A stretch of DNA of 64,000 nt, taken from NCBI GenBank assembly GCA_021325375.1, contig JAJPHG010000017.1, positions 1 through 64,000 on the forward strand. The letters are read 5' to 3'. The notes below the pieces were generated by a model that did no database searches, was not told the DNA's origin, and worked only from the letters and a program-made list of their open reading frames with translations. This document shows, piece after piece, positions 53,206-62,539 of this stretch; the stretch's first letter is position 1, and every line of letters starts with the position of its first letter. Source of the stretch: Alphaproteobacteria bacterium (lineage in GTDB: Bacteria > Pseudomonadota > Alphaproteobacteria > Micropepsales > Micropepsaceae). The translations under genes and the position numbers were made by a program.

Positions 53206-54582
53206 TTATTTCCCGTACCGCTCCCGCAACAGCGCATAGATCGCACGTGCGCAGTTCGCCTCGGCGCCTTTGCGGCGGCCGGGCTTGGGGCGGTCGCTCC
53301 AGGCGGCGATGTCGAAATGCGCCCAGGACTTGGCCTTGGCGACGAAGCGGTTCAGGAACAGCGCGGCGGTGATCGCCCCCGCATAGCCGTAATCGGGATT
53401 GTTGTTAAGATCGGCGACGCTGCTCGACAGCGCGCCCTCATAACCGCGCCACAAGGGCAGGCGCCACATCGGATCCTGCACCGCCTTGGAATGGCGCATG
53501 AGATCGGCGGCCAACGCCTCGTCGTCGGTGAAGTAGGGCGGAAGCTCGAAGCCGGTGGCGACACGCGCCGCACCGGTCAGCGTTGCGATGTCGATGAGAA
53601 GCTCCGGCGCCTCGCCGTCGGCCTCGCTGAGCGCGTCGGCGAGCACGAGGCGGCCTTCGGCATCGGTGTTGCCGATCTCGACGGTGAGGCCCTTGCGGCT
53701 CTTGAACACGTCGCTCGGGCGATAGGCCCTGCCGGACACCGAGTTCTCGACCGCAGGGACAAGGACGCGCAGGCGCACATCCAGCTTCGCCCCCATCACC
53801 ATGTCGGCGATGGCGAGCACCGTCGCCGCCCCGCCCATGTCCTTCTTCATCGACAGCATGCCCGACGAGGGCTTGAGATCGTAGCCGCCGGTGTCGAAGC
53901 ACACGCCCTTGCCGACCAGCGTCACTTTGGGCGCGTCGGCCCGGCCCCAGGTGATGTCGATCAGCCGCGGCGCGCGGTCCGAGCCCTGGCCCACCGCATG
54001 GATCAGCGGATAGTTCGCCTTGACGAGCGCCTCGCCCACGGTGAGCGCGAACTTCGCGCCGTGCTTCCTGGCAAGCGCGCGCGCCGCGGCGGCGAGCTCT
54101 TCCGGCCCCATGTCGTTGGGCGGCGTGTTGATCAGGTCGCGCGCGAGGAAGATGCCTTCGGCGATGCGCGCGACCTCGCCGCCGTCGACGCCTTGCGGCA
54201 GCACGAGCTTCGCACCTTTGAGCGGAGCTTTCTTGTAGCGCGAGAACGCATAGGTGCCGAGCGCCCAGGCGAGCGCGCCAACGGCGCCGCCATGCGTGTC
54301 TGGAACATCCGCGAACCGGTAGGTGCCCGCGGGCAAGCTTTCCGAGAAATGCGCCAAAGCCAGGACGTCCTCGCCTTTGCTCAATCCCAGCACCGCCGAG
54401 GCGATCTTGCCCTGCGCGTCGGGGACGAGCTTGAGATCGCCCTCCTTGGCCTTGAAGCCGGTATTGGTGAGGAACGTCGCCTCGCGTTTCGGCCGCGCGG
54501 CGAGCCAGCGCTTGAGATCGCTCTCGCGCACCGCATGGAGCGGGACCGCGCCCCTTGCATTCTTCGCAAAGCTTGTGTGCAT
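53206..54582 (-). CDS. M17 leucyl aminopeptidase family protein
   Basis: 458 residues. The two-zinc catalytic domain has VGKGVCFDTGGYDLKPS (Lys and Asp ligands), MSMKKDMGGAA (catalytic Lys, Asp), and the M17 signature GNTDAEGRLVLADAL (Asp, Glu ligands, Arg). N-terminal ~150 residues form the substrate-independent domain. The sequence (INTPPNDMGPEELA) places it with the short PepB-like/alphaproteobacterial leucyl aminopeptidases rather than the 500-residue PepA. It removes N-terminal residues from peptides in the cytoplasm. Divergent from the GST gene (77 bp). Confidence 0.93.
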   Translation of the reverse strand: MHTSFAKNARGAVPLHAVRESDLKRWLAARPKREATFLTNTGFKAKEGDLKLVPDAQGKIASAVLGLSKGEDVLALAHFSESLPAGTYRFADVPDTHGGAVGALAWALGTYAFSRYKKAPLKGAKLVLPQGVDGGEVARIAEGIFLARDLINTPPNDMGPEELAAAARALARKHGAKFALTVGEALVKANYPLIHAVGQGSDRAPRLIDITWGRADAPKVTLVGKGVCFDTGGYDLKPSSGMLSMKKDMGGAATVLAIADMVMGAKLDVRLRVLVPAVENSVSGRAYRPSDVFKSRKGLTVEIGNTDAEGRLVLADALSEADGEAPELLIDIATLTGAARVATGFELPPYFTDDEALAADLMRHSKAVQDPMWRLPLWRGYEGALSSSVADLNNNPDYGYAGAITAALFLNRFVAKAKSWAHFDIAAWSDRPKPGRRKGAEANCARAIYALLRERYGK

Positions 54583-54659
54583 CGAAAACCCTGCTCAAGT
54601 CGCGCGGGCGAGATTAGAAATGAGCGCCCGCAACTGCAAATCGGAAAAAAAAGACTCAC

Positions 54660-55307
54660 ATGACCTATACGCTGATCGGCGGCACCAAGGAGTGGTCGAG
54701 CTGGAGCCTGAGGCCCTATGTGGCGCTGCGCCATATCGGCGTGGCTTTCGTCGAGGAGATGGTGCCGCTGACGCATGGCGCGCCCACGCCCGGCATGGCC
54801 AGGCATTCGCCCTCGGCGCGCGTGCCCGTGCTGCGCATCGAGGAAGGCGGCAACACGACGACGATATGGGACAGCCTGGCGATCTGCGAGACGCTGGCCG
54901 AGCGGCACCCGGATGCAAAGCTGTGGCCTGAGGACGCGATGGCGCGGGCGGTCGCGCGCGCCTATTCAGCAGAGATGCATTCGGGCTTTGGTGACCTGCG
55001 CGAGCAGCTTTCGATGGATTTCGCCCGCCGTCTACCCCCGCCCGCGCTGCGCGACGCGACCAAGGCGCAGATCGCGCGCATCCAGCAGGCCTGGGACGAG
55101 GCGCTCGCCCGTCACGGCGGCGCCTTCCTGTTCGGCACGTTCTCCATCGCCGATTGCATGTACGCGCCGGTGGTGTCGCGCTTTGCGACCTATGGCGTGG
55201 CGCTGCCGCCCAGGCTTCAGGCCTATGCGGACAGGATGATGGCGCTGCCGGCGATGCGCGATTGGGGGGCCGCGTCGAAGGCCGAGATCGAGGCGGGGCT
55301 CGCCTGA
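54660..55307 (+). CDS. Glutathione S-transferase family protein
   Basis: 215 residues. N-terminal thioredoxin-like domain: YTLIGGTKEWSSWSLRPYVALR with a Ser in the glutathione-activating region, the cis-Pro in SARVPVLRIE and the E/DS pair in IWDSLAICETLAE. C-terminal helical domain with the hydrophobic staple FSIADCMYAPVVSRF. Belongs to the widespread proteobacterial GSTs whose substrate is unknown; may act in glutathione-dependent detoxification. Confidence 0.88.
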   Translation: MTYTLIGGTKEWSSWSLRPYVALRHIGVAFVEEMVPLTHGAPTPGMARHSPSARVPVLRIEEGGNTTTIWDSLAICETLAERHPDAKLWPEDAMARAVARAYSAEMHSGFGDLREQLSMDFARRLPPPALRDATKAQIARIQQAWDEALARHGGAFLFGTFSIADCMYAPVVSRFATYGVALPPRLQAYADRMMALPAMRDWGAASKAEIEAGLA

Positions 55308-55390
55308 CAGAGCTAACGAAACTTCAAGGAAATTAAGGGTTTATTGACCGGGTGCCGTCATTCTGTGCCGTGGATTTCTTCGCCCAGGGC

Positions 55391-56404
55391 ATGTCCATGC
55401 ACCGTTCGTCCCTCGCCGCCGCCCTTTTGATCGGCACCGCGCTCAGCGCCTGCTCGACCTTTTCCTCGGACACGCCGTCCGCCGCGAAACAGGCCGCGGC
55501 CAAGCCGGCCGCCTCGACCAAGACGCTGGCGGCCGATCTCGACACGCAGATCCTGACCGCGCAGGCGGCGCGCGCGGCAGGCGACTATCAGGGCGCGACC
55601 AGGATCCTGAGCCAGCTCATGCTCGTCGCCCCCGACAACCCGCGCGTCGTCGGCGAATACGGCAAGAACCTGGTGCAGCAGGGCCGCTCGAAAGAGGCGC
55701 TCGATTTCCTGAAGCGCGCGATCGAGCTCTCGCCCAACGACTGGGCGCTCTATTCCGCGAGCGGCGTGGCCTATGACCAGAACGGCCAGTACCCCGCCGC
55801 CAAGGTCGCCTATCAGCAGGCGCTCGCGCTTAGGCCCGGCAACGCGGCCGTGCTCAACAACTACGCGCTGTCCAGGATGCAGGCCGGCGACCTCGGCGGC
55901 GCGCGTCAGCTGTTCGCGCAGGCCGAGGCCGCGGGCGGCGCCGATCCCAAGATCGCCAGCAACGTCGCCCTGCTCGCGAGCCTGTCGCCGACACCCACGC
56001 CGGAACCCGTACATGCCGCGGCGCCCGTGAAGTCCACCACGCCCGCGCCGGTGGCCTCCGCGCCCGCACTGAAACCCGCCGTCGCGCGCAACACCGCGCC
56101 CAGGTCCGCCGTCGTCGACACCGTGATGATGGAGCAGATCCCGTCCGACCCGAAAGCCGGCCCCGTGAAGGTCGCGACCGGCGCACCCCACAAGCTCGTG
56201 AAGGACAGGCCCGCGACCGCCGTCGCCACGACGGCGCATGTGCCCAAGAAAGTCGCGGCCGCGCCCGAGCCCAAGAAGACCGCTGCCGCTCCCGCCGCGC
56301 CGAAGAAGGTCGCGGCCGCAGCACCCAAGCCCGACGTCAAGAAAGCGCCGCCCGCCAACAAGACGCCGTCGCTGCGCATGACCGCCGACGCGGCGACGCC
56401 TTAG
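55391..56404 (+). CDS. tadD: TadD-like pilus-assembly lipoprotein with TPRs
   Basis: 337 residues from ATG 55391 (55397 also possible). Lipoprotein signal with lipobox LSAC, then TPR-type repeats over residues ~45-190 (AARAAGDYQGATRILSQLML, GRSKEALDFLKRAIELSPND, and GQYPAAKVAYQQALALRPGN). A long Ala/Pro/Lys-rich tail follows (about 195-337). TPR lipoproteins of this type (TadD) help localise the Tad/Flp pilus secretin in the outer membrane. Here it is convergent with the Tad operon, separated from it by the GLUG gene, with only 2 bp between stop codons. The lysine/proline tail is not typical of TadD. Confidence 0.75.
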   Translation: MSMHRSSLAAALLIGTALSACSTFSSDTPSAAKQAAAKPAASTKTLAADLDTQILTAQAARAAGDYQGATRILSQLMLVAPDNPRVVGEYGKNLVQQGRSKEALDFLKRAIELSPNDWALYSASGVAYDQNGQYPAAKVAYQQALALRPGNAAVLNNYALSRMQAGDLGGARQLFAQAEAAGGADPKIASNVALLASLSPTPTPEPVHAAAPVKSTTPAPVASAPALKPAVARNTAPRSAVVDTVMMEQIPSDPKAGPVKVATGAPHKLVKDRPATAVATTAHVPKKVAAAPEPKKTAAAPAAPKKVAAAAPKPDVKKAPPANKTPSLRMTADAATP

Positions 56405-56406
56405 CC

Positions 56407-57735
56407 TCAGCGAGTCGGCACGGCCGTCAGATAAGGCATGCCGTTGTTGATGCCCGCGGTCTCGGCCCAGGTCGGGCCGAAGAAACCGGCGGGTAGACCC
56501 GACTGCAGCTGCGCCGTCGTGAGTCCCGTCAGGACGCAGCTATTGCCGCCGCAGCCCGCGGTCTGGCCGCTGGTCGTCGTGTCCCAATAGACGTCGTTGA
56601 ACGTCCCTTCGGAATATTCGCCGACGACGCCACCAAGCATGCCCGGACCGGAGACCGCGCCGATCGAATAGGAATTCAGCACCCCGCCATTGAACAATGC
56701 GCCCACCATTCCGCCGGCCGCGGCGTCGTTGGGGCCGTTTTGCGACGTCACCGTTCCGGTCGCCATCGAGTTCTGGATGAACGTGCCGCCGAAGTTTCCA
56801 ACCATGCCGCCCGCGACGTTCGCGCTGACATTGGCCTGCGACGTGCATTCGACAACGAGCGCGCCGTCGTCGTTGCCGACGATTCCGCCCGCGGTCCCCT
56901 GGGTCGCCGACACGCTGCCGCTCACGAACACCTGGCTGATCGAGGCCGAAGCGTCGTTGCCCGCGACCGCGCCGACCAAGGCGTTCTGGCCGCCCTTGAT
57001 CGAGACGTCGATGAGATTGAGATCCTGGATGCCGGGAAATCCGCTTGCATCCAGTAGCGCGAACAGGCCGACATTGGTGCCCTTGGCCTTGCTCACGATG
57101 GTGAGGTTGGAAATGTTGTGGCCCAGACCGTTGAGCTTGCCCGCCAGCGCCGTGGTGATGGGCGCATGCTTGTAGGTGCCGTCGGCGCCGGCATCATAGT
57201 CGTTGGCGAGCGCGAAGCTCCCGCCCGGGTTCTTGGCGATGTCCTTCGCCAGCCCCTTGATGTCCTTCTCCAGCACATAGGTCAGGTTGTTGATGATGAG
57301 AGAGCCCGTGTGCAGGTAAGTGAGGCTGCCCGCCGGCTGGAAGCTCAGATAGAAATTGCCGGACGTGCCCATCGTCTGGAGGTTCACGCCGCCCTTGCCG
57401 TTGATCTTCATCGGCGCCTGGAAGGTGATCGAGTTGCTGATGAGCGTCAGCACAGTGGGCTTGGCCCACGTCACCGGCGCGGCGATGAAGATGTCGGGTT
57501 GGACGAATTGATCGGTCACCGTGAGGTTGCCGGCCTTCAGGAAACCGATCAGGTCCTTCACGTTCAGCGTCGCGTCGGGCTGCGTCGCGGTGCAGGTGCC
57601 GGCCGCGCACGTCATGTTGCTCGTCGGGTCCGTCGAGATCGTGATGATGGAAGCCTGGGCCGGGAGGGCCGCCAGGCAAAGCAGTGCCGGTGCCGCGATC
57701 ACGCGCAAGAGCGCGCCCTGTCCGCCGATGGTCAT
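56407..57735 (-). CDS. Exported GLUG-repeat, adhesin-like protein (copy 2)
   Basis: 442 residues from ATG 57735 with AAGGGG upstream; ATG 57753 is an alternative. Signal peptide ending LPAQA (residue ~27). Same conserved head (CAAGTCTATQPDATLNVKDL) and tail (WDTTTSG, GLTTAQLQSGLP, then PYL) as the protein at 9117-10886. The body has fewer GLUG repeats (NALVGAVAGN, AGGIVGNDDG, AGGMVGNFGG, and LGGVVGEYSEG). Lies 108 bp downstream of tadC on the same strand at the end of the pilus operon. It could therefore be expressed with the pilus, but it may have its own promoter in the gap. Confidence 0.78.
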   Translation of the reverse strand: MTIGGQGALLRVIAAPALLCLAALPAQASIITISTDPTSNMTCAAGTCTATQPDATLNVKDLIGFLKAGNLTVTDQFVQPDIFIAAPVTWAKPTVLTLISNSITFQAPMKINGKGGVNLQTMGTSGNFYLSFQPAGSLTYLHTGSLIINNLTYVLEKDIKGLAKDIAKNPGGSFALANDYDAGADGTYKHAPITTALAGKLNGLGHNISNLTIVSKAKGTNVGLFALLDASGFPGIQDLNLIDVSIKGGQNALVGAVAGNDASASISQVFVSGSVSATQGTAGGIVGNDDGALVVECTSQANVSANVAGGMVGNFGGTFIQNSMATGTVTSQNGPNDAAAGGMVGALFNGGVLNSYSIGAVSGPGMLGGVVGEYSEGTFNDVYWDTTTSGQTAGCGGNSCVLTGLTTAQLQSGLPAGFFGPTWAETAGINNGMPYLTAVPTR

Positions 57736-57843
57736 TGGATGTTTCCCCTTCATTCGAGGCGGAACCATCCCCCGGCCGGATGCGCGGCGCAATCCTGCGC
57801 GGAAAACTTGGTTGATCGCGCCATGCGTCACGAAGGCACGGCG

Positions 57844-58827
57844 CTAGTGCGCCATATGCGTGACCTTCATGATCGCGGGCCCCATGATGACGACGAAGAG
57901 GCACGGCAGGAAGAACACAATCATCGGCACGGTGAGCTTGGCGGGAAGGGCGGCTGCCTTCTTCTCGGCCTCGGCGAAACGCTGCTCGCGGTTCTCCTGG
58001 GCCGCGACGCGCAGCGCCTGGCCCAAGGGCGTTCCGTATTTTTCCGCCTGATTGAGCGCGGTCGCGACCGCCTTCACGCCGCCATGGCCGCAGCGCTGGG
58101 CGAGGTTCTCGAACGCGACGCGGCGCTCGGGCAAATAGGAGAGCTCGGCCGTGGTCAGCGCCAGTTCCTCGGCGAGCTCGGGCGATTGCTGGCCGATCTC
58201 CGACGCCACGCGCGTGAAGGCGGGCTCGATCGACATGCCCGACTCGACGCAGATCAACATGAGGTCGAGCGCGTCGGGAAAGGCGCGCATGATCGATTGC
58301 TGGCGGCGCGTGACGGCGTTGGAGACGTAGACGTCGGGCAGATAGTAGCCCACCAGGGACGCGGCCACCGCCACGCCCACCTTCATGATCGTCGACCATT
58401 GGAAATGGGCGATGAGGAAGACGTAGAGTAGCGCGATCGCGAAGACGACGAACGGCATCACGAAGCGGAAGAACATGAACACCATCACCGGCGTCGGCCC
58501 GCGGAAGCCCGCCATGGCCAGCTTCTCCTTGCTGCCCTCGGACTGGACGAGCTTGGCGATGTCGAAACGCTCGACGATGCCTTTCATGAACTTGACCGAG
58601 CCGACCGCCTCGACGCGCAGCGAGCCGCGCTTGGCGTTGAGCGCCGCGTGATGGCGCGCGCGCAATTCCTCGCGGCGCTGGGCGACGTTCTTGAGGCGCT
58701 GGCCCAGCCCGTCGCGCTCCGCAAAGGGAAGCCCGAGCGTCACGATGGTCGCGAACGCGAAGATCGCCGCCGCCAGCGTCGCCAGGAACGCCGGGTCGAA
58801 CAACAGGTCCATGATATCGGCGGTCAT
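57844..58827 (-). CDS. tadC: Tad/Flp pilus inner-membrane protein TadC
   Basis: 327 residues. Type II secretion F-like domain with PDALDLMLICVESGMSIEPAF and the family's AFTRVASEIG. Four transmembrane helices (N-terminal ~10-35, ~105-140, ~142-160, C-terminal ~293-320). Forms the inner-membrane platform of the Flp pilus together with TadB. Eight bases after tadB. Confidence 0.93.
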   Translation of the reverse strand: MTADIMDLLFDPAFLATLAAAIFAFATIVTLGLPFAERDGLGQRLKNVAQRREELRARHHAALNAKRGSLRVEAVGSVKFMKGIVERFDIAKLVQSEGSKEKLAMAGFRGPTPVMVFMFFRFVMPFVVFAIALLYVFLIAHFQWSTIMKVGVAVAASLVGYYLPDVYVSNAVTRRQQSIMRAFPDALDLMLICVESGMSIEPAFTRVASEIGQQSPELAEELALTTAELSYLPERRVAFENLAQRCGHGGVKAVATALNQAEKYGTPLGQALRVAAQENREQRFAEAEKKAAALPAKLTVPMIVFFLPCLFVVIMGPAIMKVTHMAH

Positions 58828-58834
58828 CGCGTTC

Positions 58835-59803
58835 TCAATGCTTGAAGTTGATCATCTTGCGCATCACGAAGATGCCCACGCTCATCCACACCACGCAGCC
58901 CGCGAGCAGGAGATTGCCGGTCTTCTCGGTGAAGAGCAGCGAGATATAGGCAGGCGTCGTCACCCACACGATGCCCATCACTGCGGGCGGCAGCGAGCCG
59001 ATGATGCCTGCCGACGCCTTGGCCTCCGACGACATCGCCTTGATCTTGCCGGCGAGGCGCTTGCGGTCGCGCAGCACGCCCGCGAGGTTGCTCAGCGCCT
59101 CGGACAGGTTGCCGCCCGATTTCTGCTGGATGGTCATGACGATGCCGAAGAAGGAGACCTCCGGCGTCGGCATGCTCTCATACATGCGCTTGCAGCCCTG
59201 CTCGAGCGTGACGCCGACCTTCATGCCTTCGACGAGCTTGGAGAACTCGCTGCCGACCGGATCGGGGCTTTCCCTCGCCACGATGCGCAGCGCTTCGTTG
59301 GTGGGAAGGCCCGAGCGCACGCTGCGCACGATGACGTCGATGGCGTTGGCGAACTCGCCGGTGAATTTCTTCTCGCGCCTGGACTTGATGAAGCCCAGGA
59401 CCCAGCGCGGCAGGCCCAACCCTGCGCCGAACGCCGCGAGCGCATCGACGAGAAGCGCCTGGTGCAGCACGAAACAGACGAGCGCGACGGCGAAGCCCAA
59501 CCCGCCGGAGATCATCCAGAACACGCTCACCGAGACGTCGGCGAAGCCCGCCTGGTCGAGGCGGCGGCGCATGGTGAGCTTCTGCTTCTGCTCGGCGTTC
59601 TTGCTTTCGATCTGCTGCAGGAGCTGCTGGACGTTCTTGCGCTTGAGCGCGGTGCCGTCCGCAGCCGCGCCGCGAAGCTGCGCCGTGGGCCGCGCCACCG
59701 CGGCCAGGCGCTTCTGCTGCCGGTCGCGCCCGGCGCCGGCATAGACGTAACCCGCGCCGCCCAGCGCCAGGATCACGAGCAGGCCCGCGAAGATCAGGAC
59801 CAT
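58835..59803 (-). CDS. tadB: Tad/Flp pilus inner-membrane protein TadB
   Basis: 322 residues. N-terminal transmembrane helix (VLIFAGLLVILALGGAGYVY), a cytoplasmic linker, and a T2SSF domain (FANAIDVIVRSVRSGLPTNEALRIV, then GIVMTIQQKSGGNLSEALSNLA). C-terminal helices (~250-275, 292-315). Platform protein partnered with TadC. The stop lies 7 bp before the tadC start. Confidence 0.94.
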   Translation of the reverse strand: MVLIFAGLLVILALGGAGYVYAGAGRDRQQKRLAAVARPTAQLRGAAADGTALKRKNVQQLLQQIESKNAEQKQKLTMRRRLDQAGFADVSVSVFWMISGGLGFAVALVCFVLHQALLVDALAAFGAGLGLPRWVLGFIKSRREKKFTGEFANAIDVIVRSVRSGLPTNEALRIVARESPDPVGSEFSKLVEGMKVGVTLEQGCKRMYESMPTPEVSFFGIVMTIQQKSGGNLSEALSNLAGVLRDRKRLAGKIKAMSSEAKASAGIIGSLPPAVMGIVWVTTPAYISLLFTEKTGNLLLAGCVVWMSVGIFVMRKMINFKH

Positions 59804-59811
59804 CTCGACCC

Positions 59812-61263
59812 TCAGCCCTGGAGCTGGTCGAGCGCGTCGGCCAGCTCGCGCTCGAGATTGTAGTAGCGCGCGCGCTCCCAGAAGCTCGGACGCACGATGC
59901 CCGTGCCCGCGTGCTTGCCCTTGAGGCGCCCGGTCTCGTCCTCGCCCGTGACTTCGTAGACGAGAAGATCCTGGGTGATGACGACGTCGCCTTCGGTGCC
60001 GACCACCTCGGTGATCTTGGTGATGCGCCGCGAGCCGTCGCGCATGCGCTCGGCCTGGATGATGACGTCGATCGAGCCGACGATCATCTCGCGGATGGTC
60101 TTCATCGGCAGCGCGTAGCCGCCCATGGTGATCATGGATTCGAGACGGCCCATCGCCTCGCGCGGGGAGTTGGCGTGCAGCGTGCCCATCGAGCCGTCAT
60201 GGCCGGTGTTCATCGCCTGCAGAAGATCGAACGCCTCGGGTCCGCGCACCTCGCCCACGATGATGCGCTCGGGACGCATACGCAGACAGTTCTTGACCAG
60301 GTCGCGCATGGTGATCATGCCCTGGCCCTCGAGGTTGGCGGGACGCGTCTCCAGGCGCACGACGTGCGGCTGCTGCAATTGAAGTTCGGCCGCGTCCTCG
60401 CAGGTGATGATGCGCTCTTCGGCATCGATATACGCCGTCATGCAGTTGAGCAGCGTGGTCTTGCCCGAGCCGGTGCCTCCGGAGATCAGGATGTTGCAGC
60501 GGCAGCGTCCGATGACGCCGAGCACGCGCGCGCCCGCGGGCGAGATCGAGCCGAACTTGACGAGATCGTCCAGCGTCAGCTTGTCCTTGCGGAACTTACG
60601 AATGGTGAGCGTGGGACCGTCGAGCGAGAGCGGCGGCGCGATCACGTTGACGCGCGAGCCGTCGGCGAGGCGCGCGTCGCAGATCGGCGAGCTCTCGTCG
60701 ACGCGGCGGCCGACCTGGCTCACGATGCGCTGGCAGATGTTCATCAGCTGCGCGTTGTCGCGGAAACGGATCGAGGTGAGCTGGACCTTGCCGCCGACCT
60801 CGATGAAGACGCGGCTGGCGCCGTTGACCATGATGTCGGCGATGTCGTCGCGCGCGAGCAGCGGCTCGAGCGGGCCGTAGCCGAGAACGTCGTTGCAGAT
60901 GTCCTGGAGCAGGTGTTCCTGCTCCGCGATCGACATCACCACCGCCTTGATCGAGATGATCTCGTTGACGATGTCGCGGATCTCCTCGCGCGCCGAATCC
61001 GGATCGAGCTGGGCGAGCTGGGCGAGGTCGATGGTGTCGATCAGCGCGCTGAAGATCAGCGTCTTGATCTGGTAGTAGTCCTCGGAGCGCTGGTCGATCT
61101 GCACGCGCGGCACAGCCTTGCTCGCGATGGGCGCGACCTGCGCGACCTTCATCGGCGCCGGCTCGACGCGCGGCGGCTGGTCGCCTTCGCCCCGTGCCGG
61201 CGTCGCCGGCATGGGCGGACGCTGTATCGTCTCGGCCTCGGCGGTGCTGCGCTTTCCGAACAT
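59812..61263 (-). CDS. cpaF: Tad/Flp pilus assembly ATPase TadA/CpaF
   Basis: 483 residues. N-terminal ~75 residues Pro-rich and disordered. Then the type II/IV secretion ATPase: [21 protein letters not shown], Walker [15 protein letters not shown], Asp box region [20 protein letters not shown], Walker B with [20 protein letters not shown], and the His-box [14 protein letters not shown]. Powers Flp pilus extension (and probably retraction) in Caulobacter-type systems. Confidence 0.96.
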   Translation of the reverse strand: MFGKRSTAEAETIQRPPMPATPARGEGDQPPRVEPAPMKVAQVAPIASKAVPRVQIDQRSEDYYQIKTLIFSALIDTIDLAQLAQLDPDSAREEIRDIVNEIISIKAVVMSIAEQEHLLQDICNDVLGYGPLEPLLARDDIADIMVNGASRVFIEVGGKVQLTSIRFRDNAQLMNICQRIVSQVGRRVDESSPICDARLADGSRVNVIAPPLSLDGPTLTIRKFRKDKLTLDDLVKFGSISPAGARVLGVIGRCRCNILISGGTGSGKTTLLNCMTAYIDAEERIITCEDAAELQLQQPHVVRLETRPANLEGQGMITMRDLVKNCLRMRPERIIVGEVRGPEAFDLLQAMNTGHDGSMGTLHANSPREAMGRLESMITMGGYALPMKTIREMIVGSIDVIIQAERMRDGSRRITKITEVVGTEGDVVITQDLLVYEVTGEDETGRLKGKHAGTGIVRPSFWERARYYNLERELADALDQLQG

Positions 61264-61268
61264 GCTCT

Positions 61269-62527
61269 CTAAGCCCTCTTCTTACTCTTGCCGAGGAAGG
61301 AAAGGAGCGAGCTGTTGGATTTCGGGCTCGCCTGGGGCACGCGCCCGGTGATGAGCTGGGCGAGGCGGCGCACGGCGTGCGCGCTCGGGCTTGCGGTCTG
61401 CAGCTCGATCAGCATCTGGCCGTTGTTGGCGGCCTGGCCGAAGAGCTGCGGATCGAAATTGAAGATGCAGGCCGGATCGACGCCCAGCGTCTCGGCGAAA
61501 TCCTTGGCCGGGATCTCGGGGCGCTTGGGCTGCCGACCTGGTTCAGCACCAGGCGCGGCGGCGCATCGTTGGGGCGGTTGTTCTTGAGCAGCTCGGCCAT
61601 GCTCTTGGCGTTGCGCAGGGAAGCCAGATCGGGCGTCGCCACGATCACGATCTCGTCGGCGTTGACGAGCGTGGCCTTGACCCAGGGCGCCCAGACATGC
61701 GGCAGATCGACGATCACGCAAGGCGTGATCTGACGCACCGCGTCGAGCACCGATTCGTAGGCGTCGGTGCTTGCGTCGTAGTCGCGCTCCAGCGCCGCCG
61801 GCGCGGTGAAGAGCGAGAGATGCTCGCCGCGCTTGATCAGCAACCGGTCCAGCAGCACGTCGTCCAGGCGTTCCGGGGCCGAAAGCGCCTCGGCGACGCC
61901 CTGGCTGGGCTCGTCGTTGAAATCGAGCGCGGTGGTGCCGAACGGCAGGTCGAAATCGACGATGGTGGTGTTGATGTGCAGCTCCTCGGCCACGCACCAG
62001 CCGGTATTGTGCGCGAGCGAGGACGCGCCGACGCCGCCGCGCGCGCCGACGAAGGCGACGACGCGGCCGATCGGCGACGCGCCGGGCTCCAGATAGAGTC
62101 CCGAGATCACCTCGATCAGATGGATCGGATTGAGCGGCGCGACCAGATATTCGCTGGCGCCGCGGCGCATCAATTCGCGATAGAGCTCGACGTCGTTGGT
62201 GCGGCCGACCACGATCACCTTGGTCGCCGGATCGCAGACATGGGCGAGGCGGTCGAGCTCTTCGAGCGCGGCCTGGCCGTTCAGCCTGGTCTCGACGAGA
62301 AGCAGGTTGGGCGTGACCACGCCGTGATAGTGCTCGACCGCGGCGCCGATGCCGCCGAGCTGGACGTTGAGATGCGCCTTGGCGAGACGCCGGTCGGCGC
62401 CGGCGCGCTGGAGCGCCGCCCCCGTGTCGGGGAACTCGACGAAGGCGTGGATCGAGATGCGCGGCACCGGCCGCTCGTGCGGCTTGGCACCGAAGACTTC
62501 TGGCATGGGAGCTTGCAGCGTCGTCAT
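61269..62527 (-). CDS. cpaE: Tad/Flp pilus localisation protein CpaE/TadZ, interrupted by an apparent frameshift
   Basis: Two overlapping frames together encode a complete CpaE of ~420 residues. The first (from ATG 62527) has the atypical receiver-like domain (residues 25-150) and the ParA/MinD-like ATPase with the deviant Walker A VGARGGVGASSLAHNTGW, Walker A' region TIVDFDLPFGTTALDF, and the switch VIVDLPHVWAPW. The frame breaks at 61530-61531 after LVLNQVG. The conserved continuation PKRPEIPAKDFAETLG, then LFGQAANNGQML, is in the next frame and runs to 61269. One base appears to be missing. Known role: polar localisation of pilus assembly. Whether the break is real or a sequencing artefact cannot be told here. 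Confidence 0.9.
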
Positions 62528-62539
62528 ATCGCCTGACCG

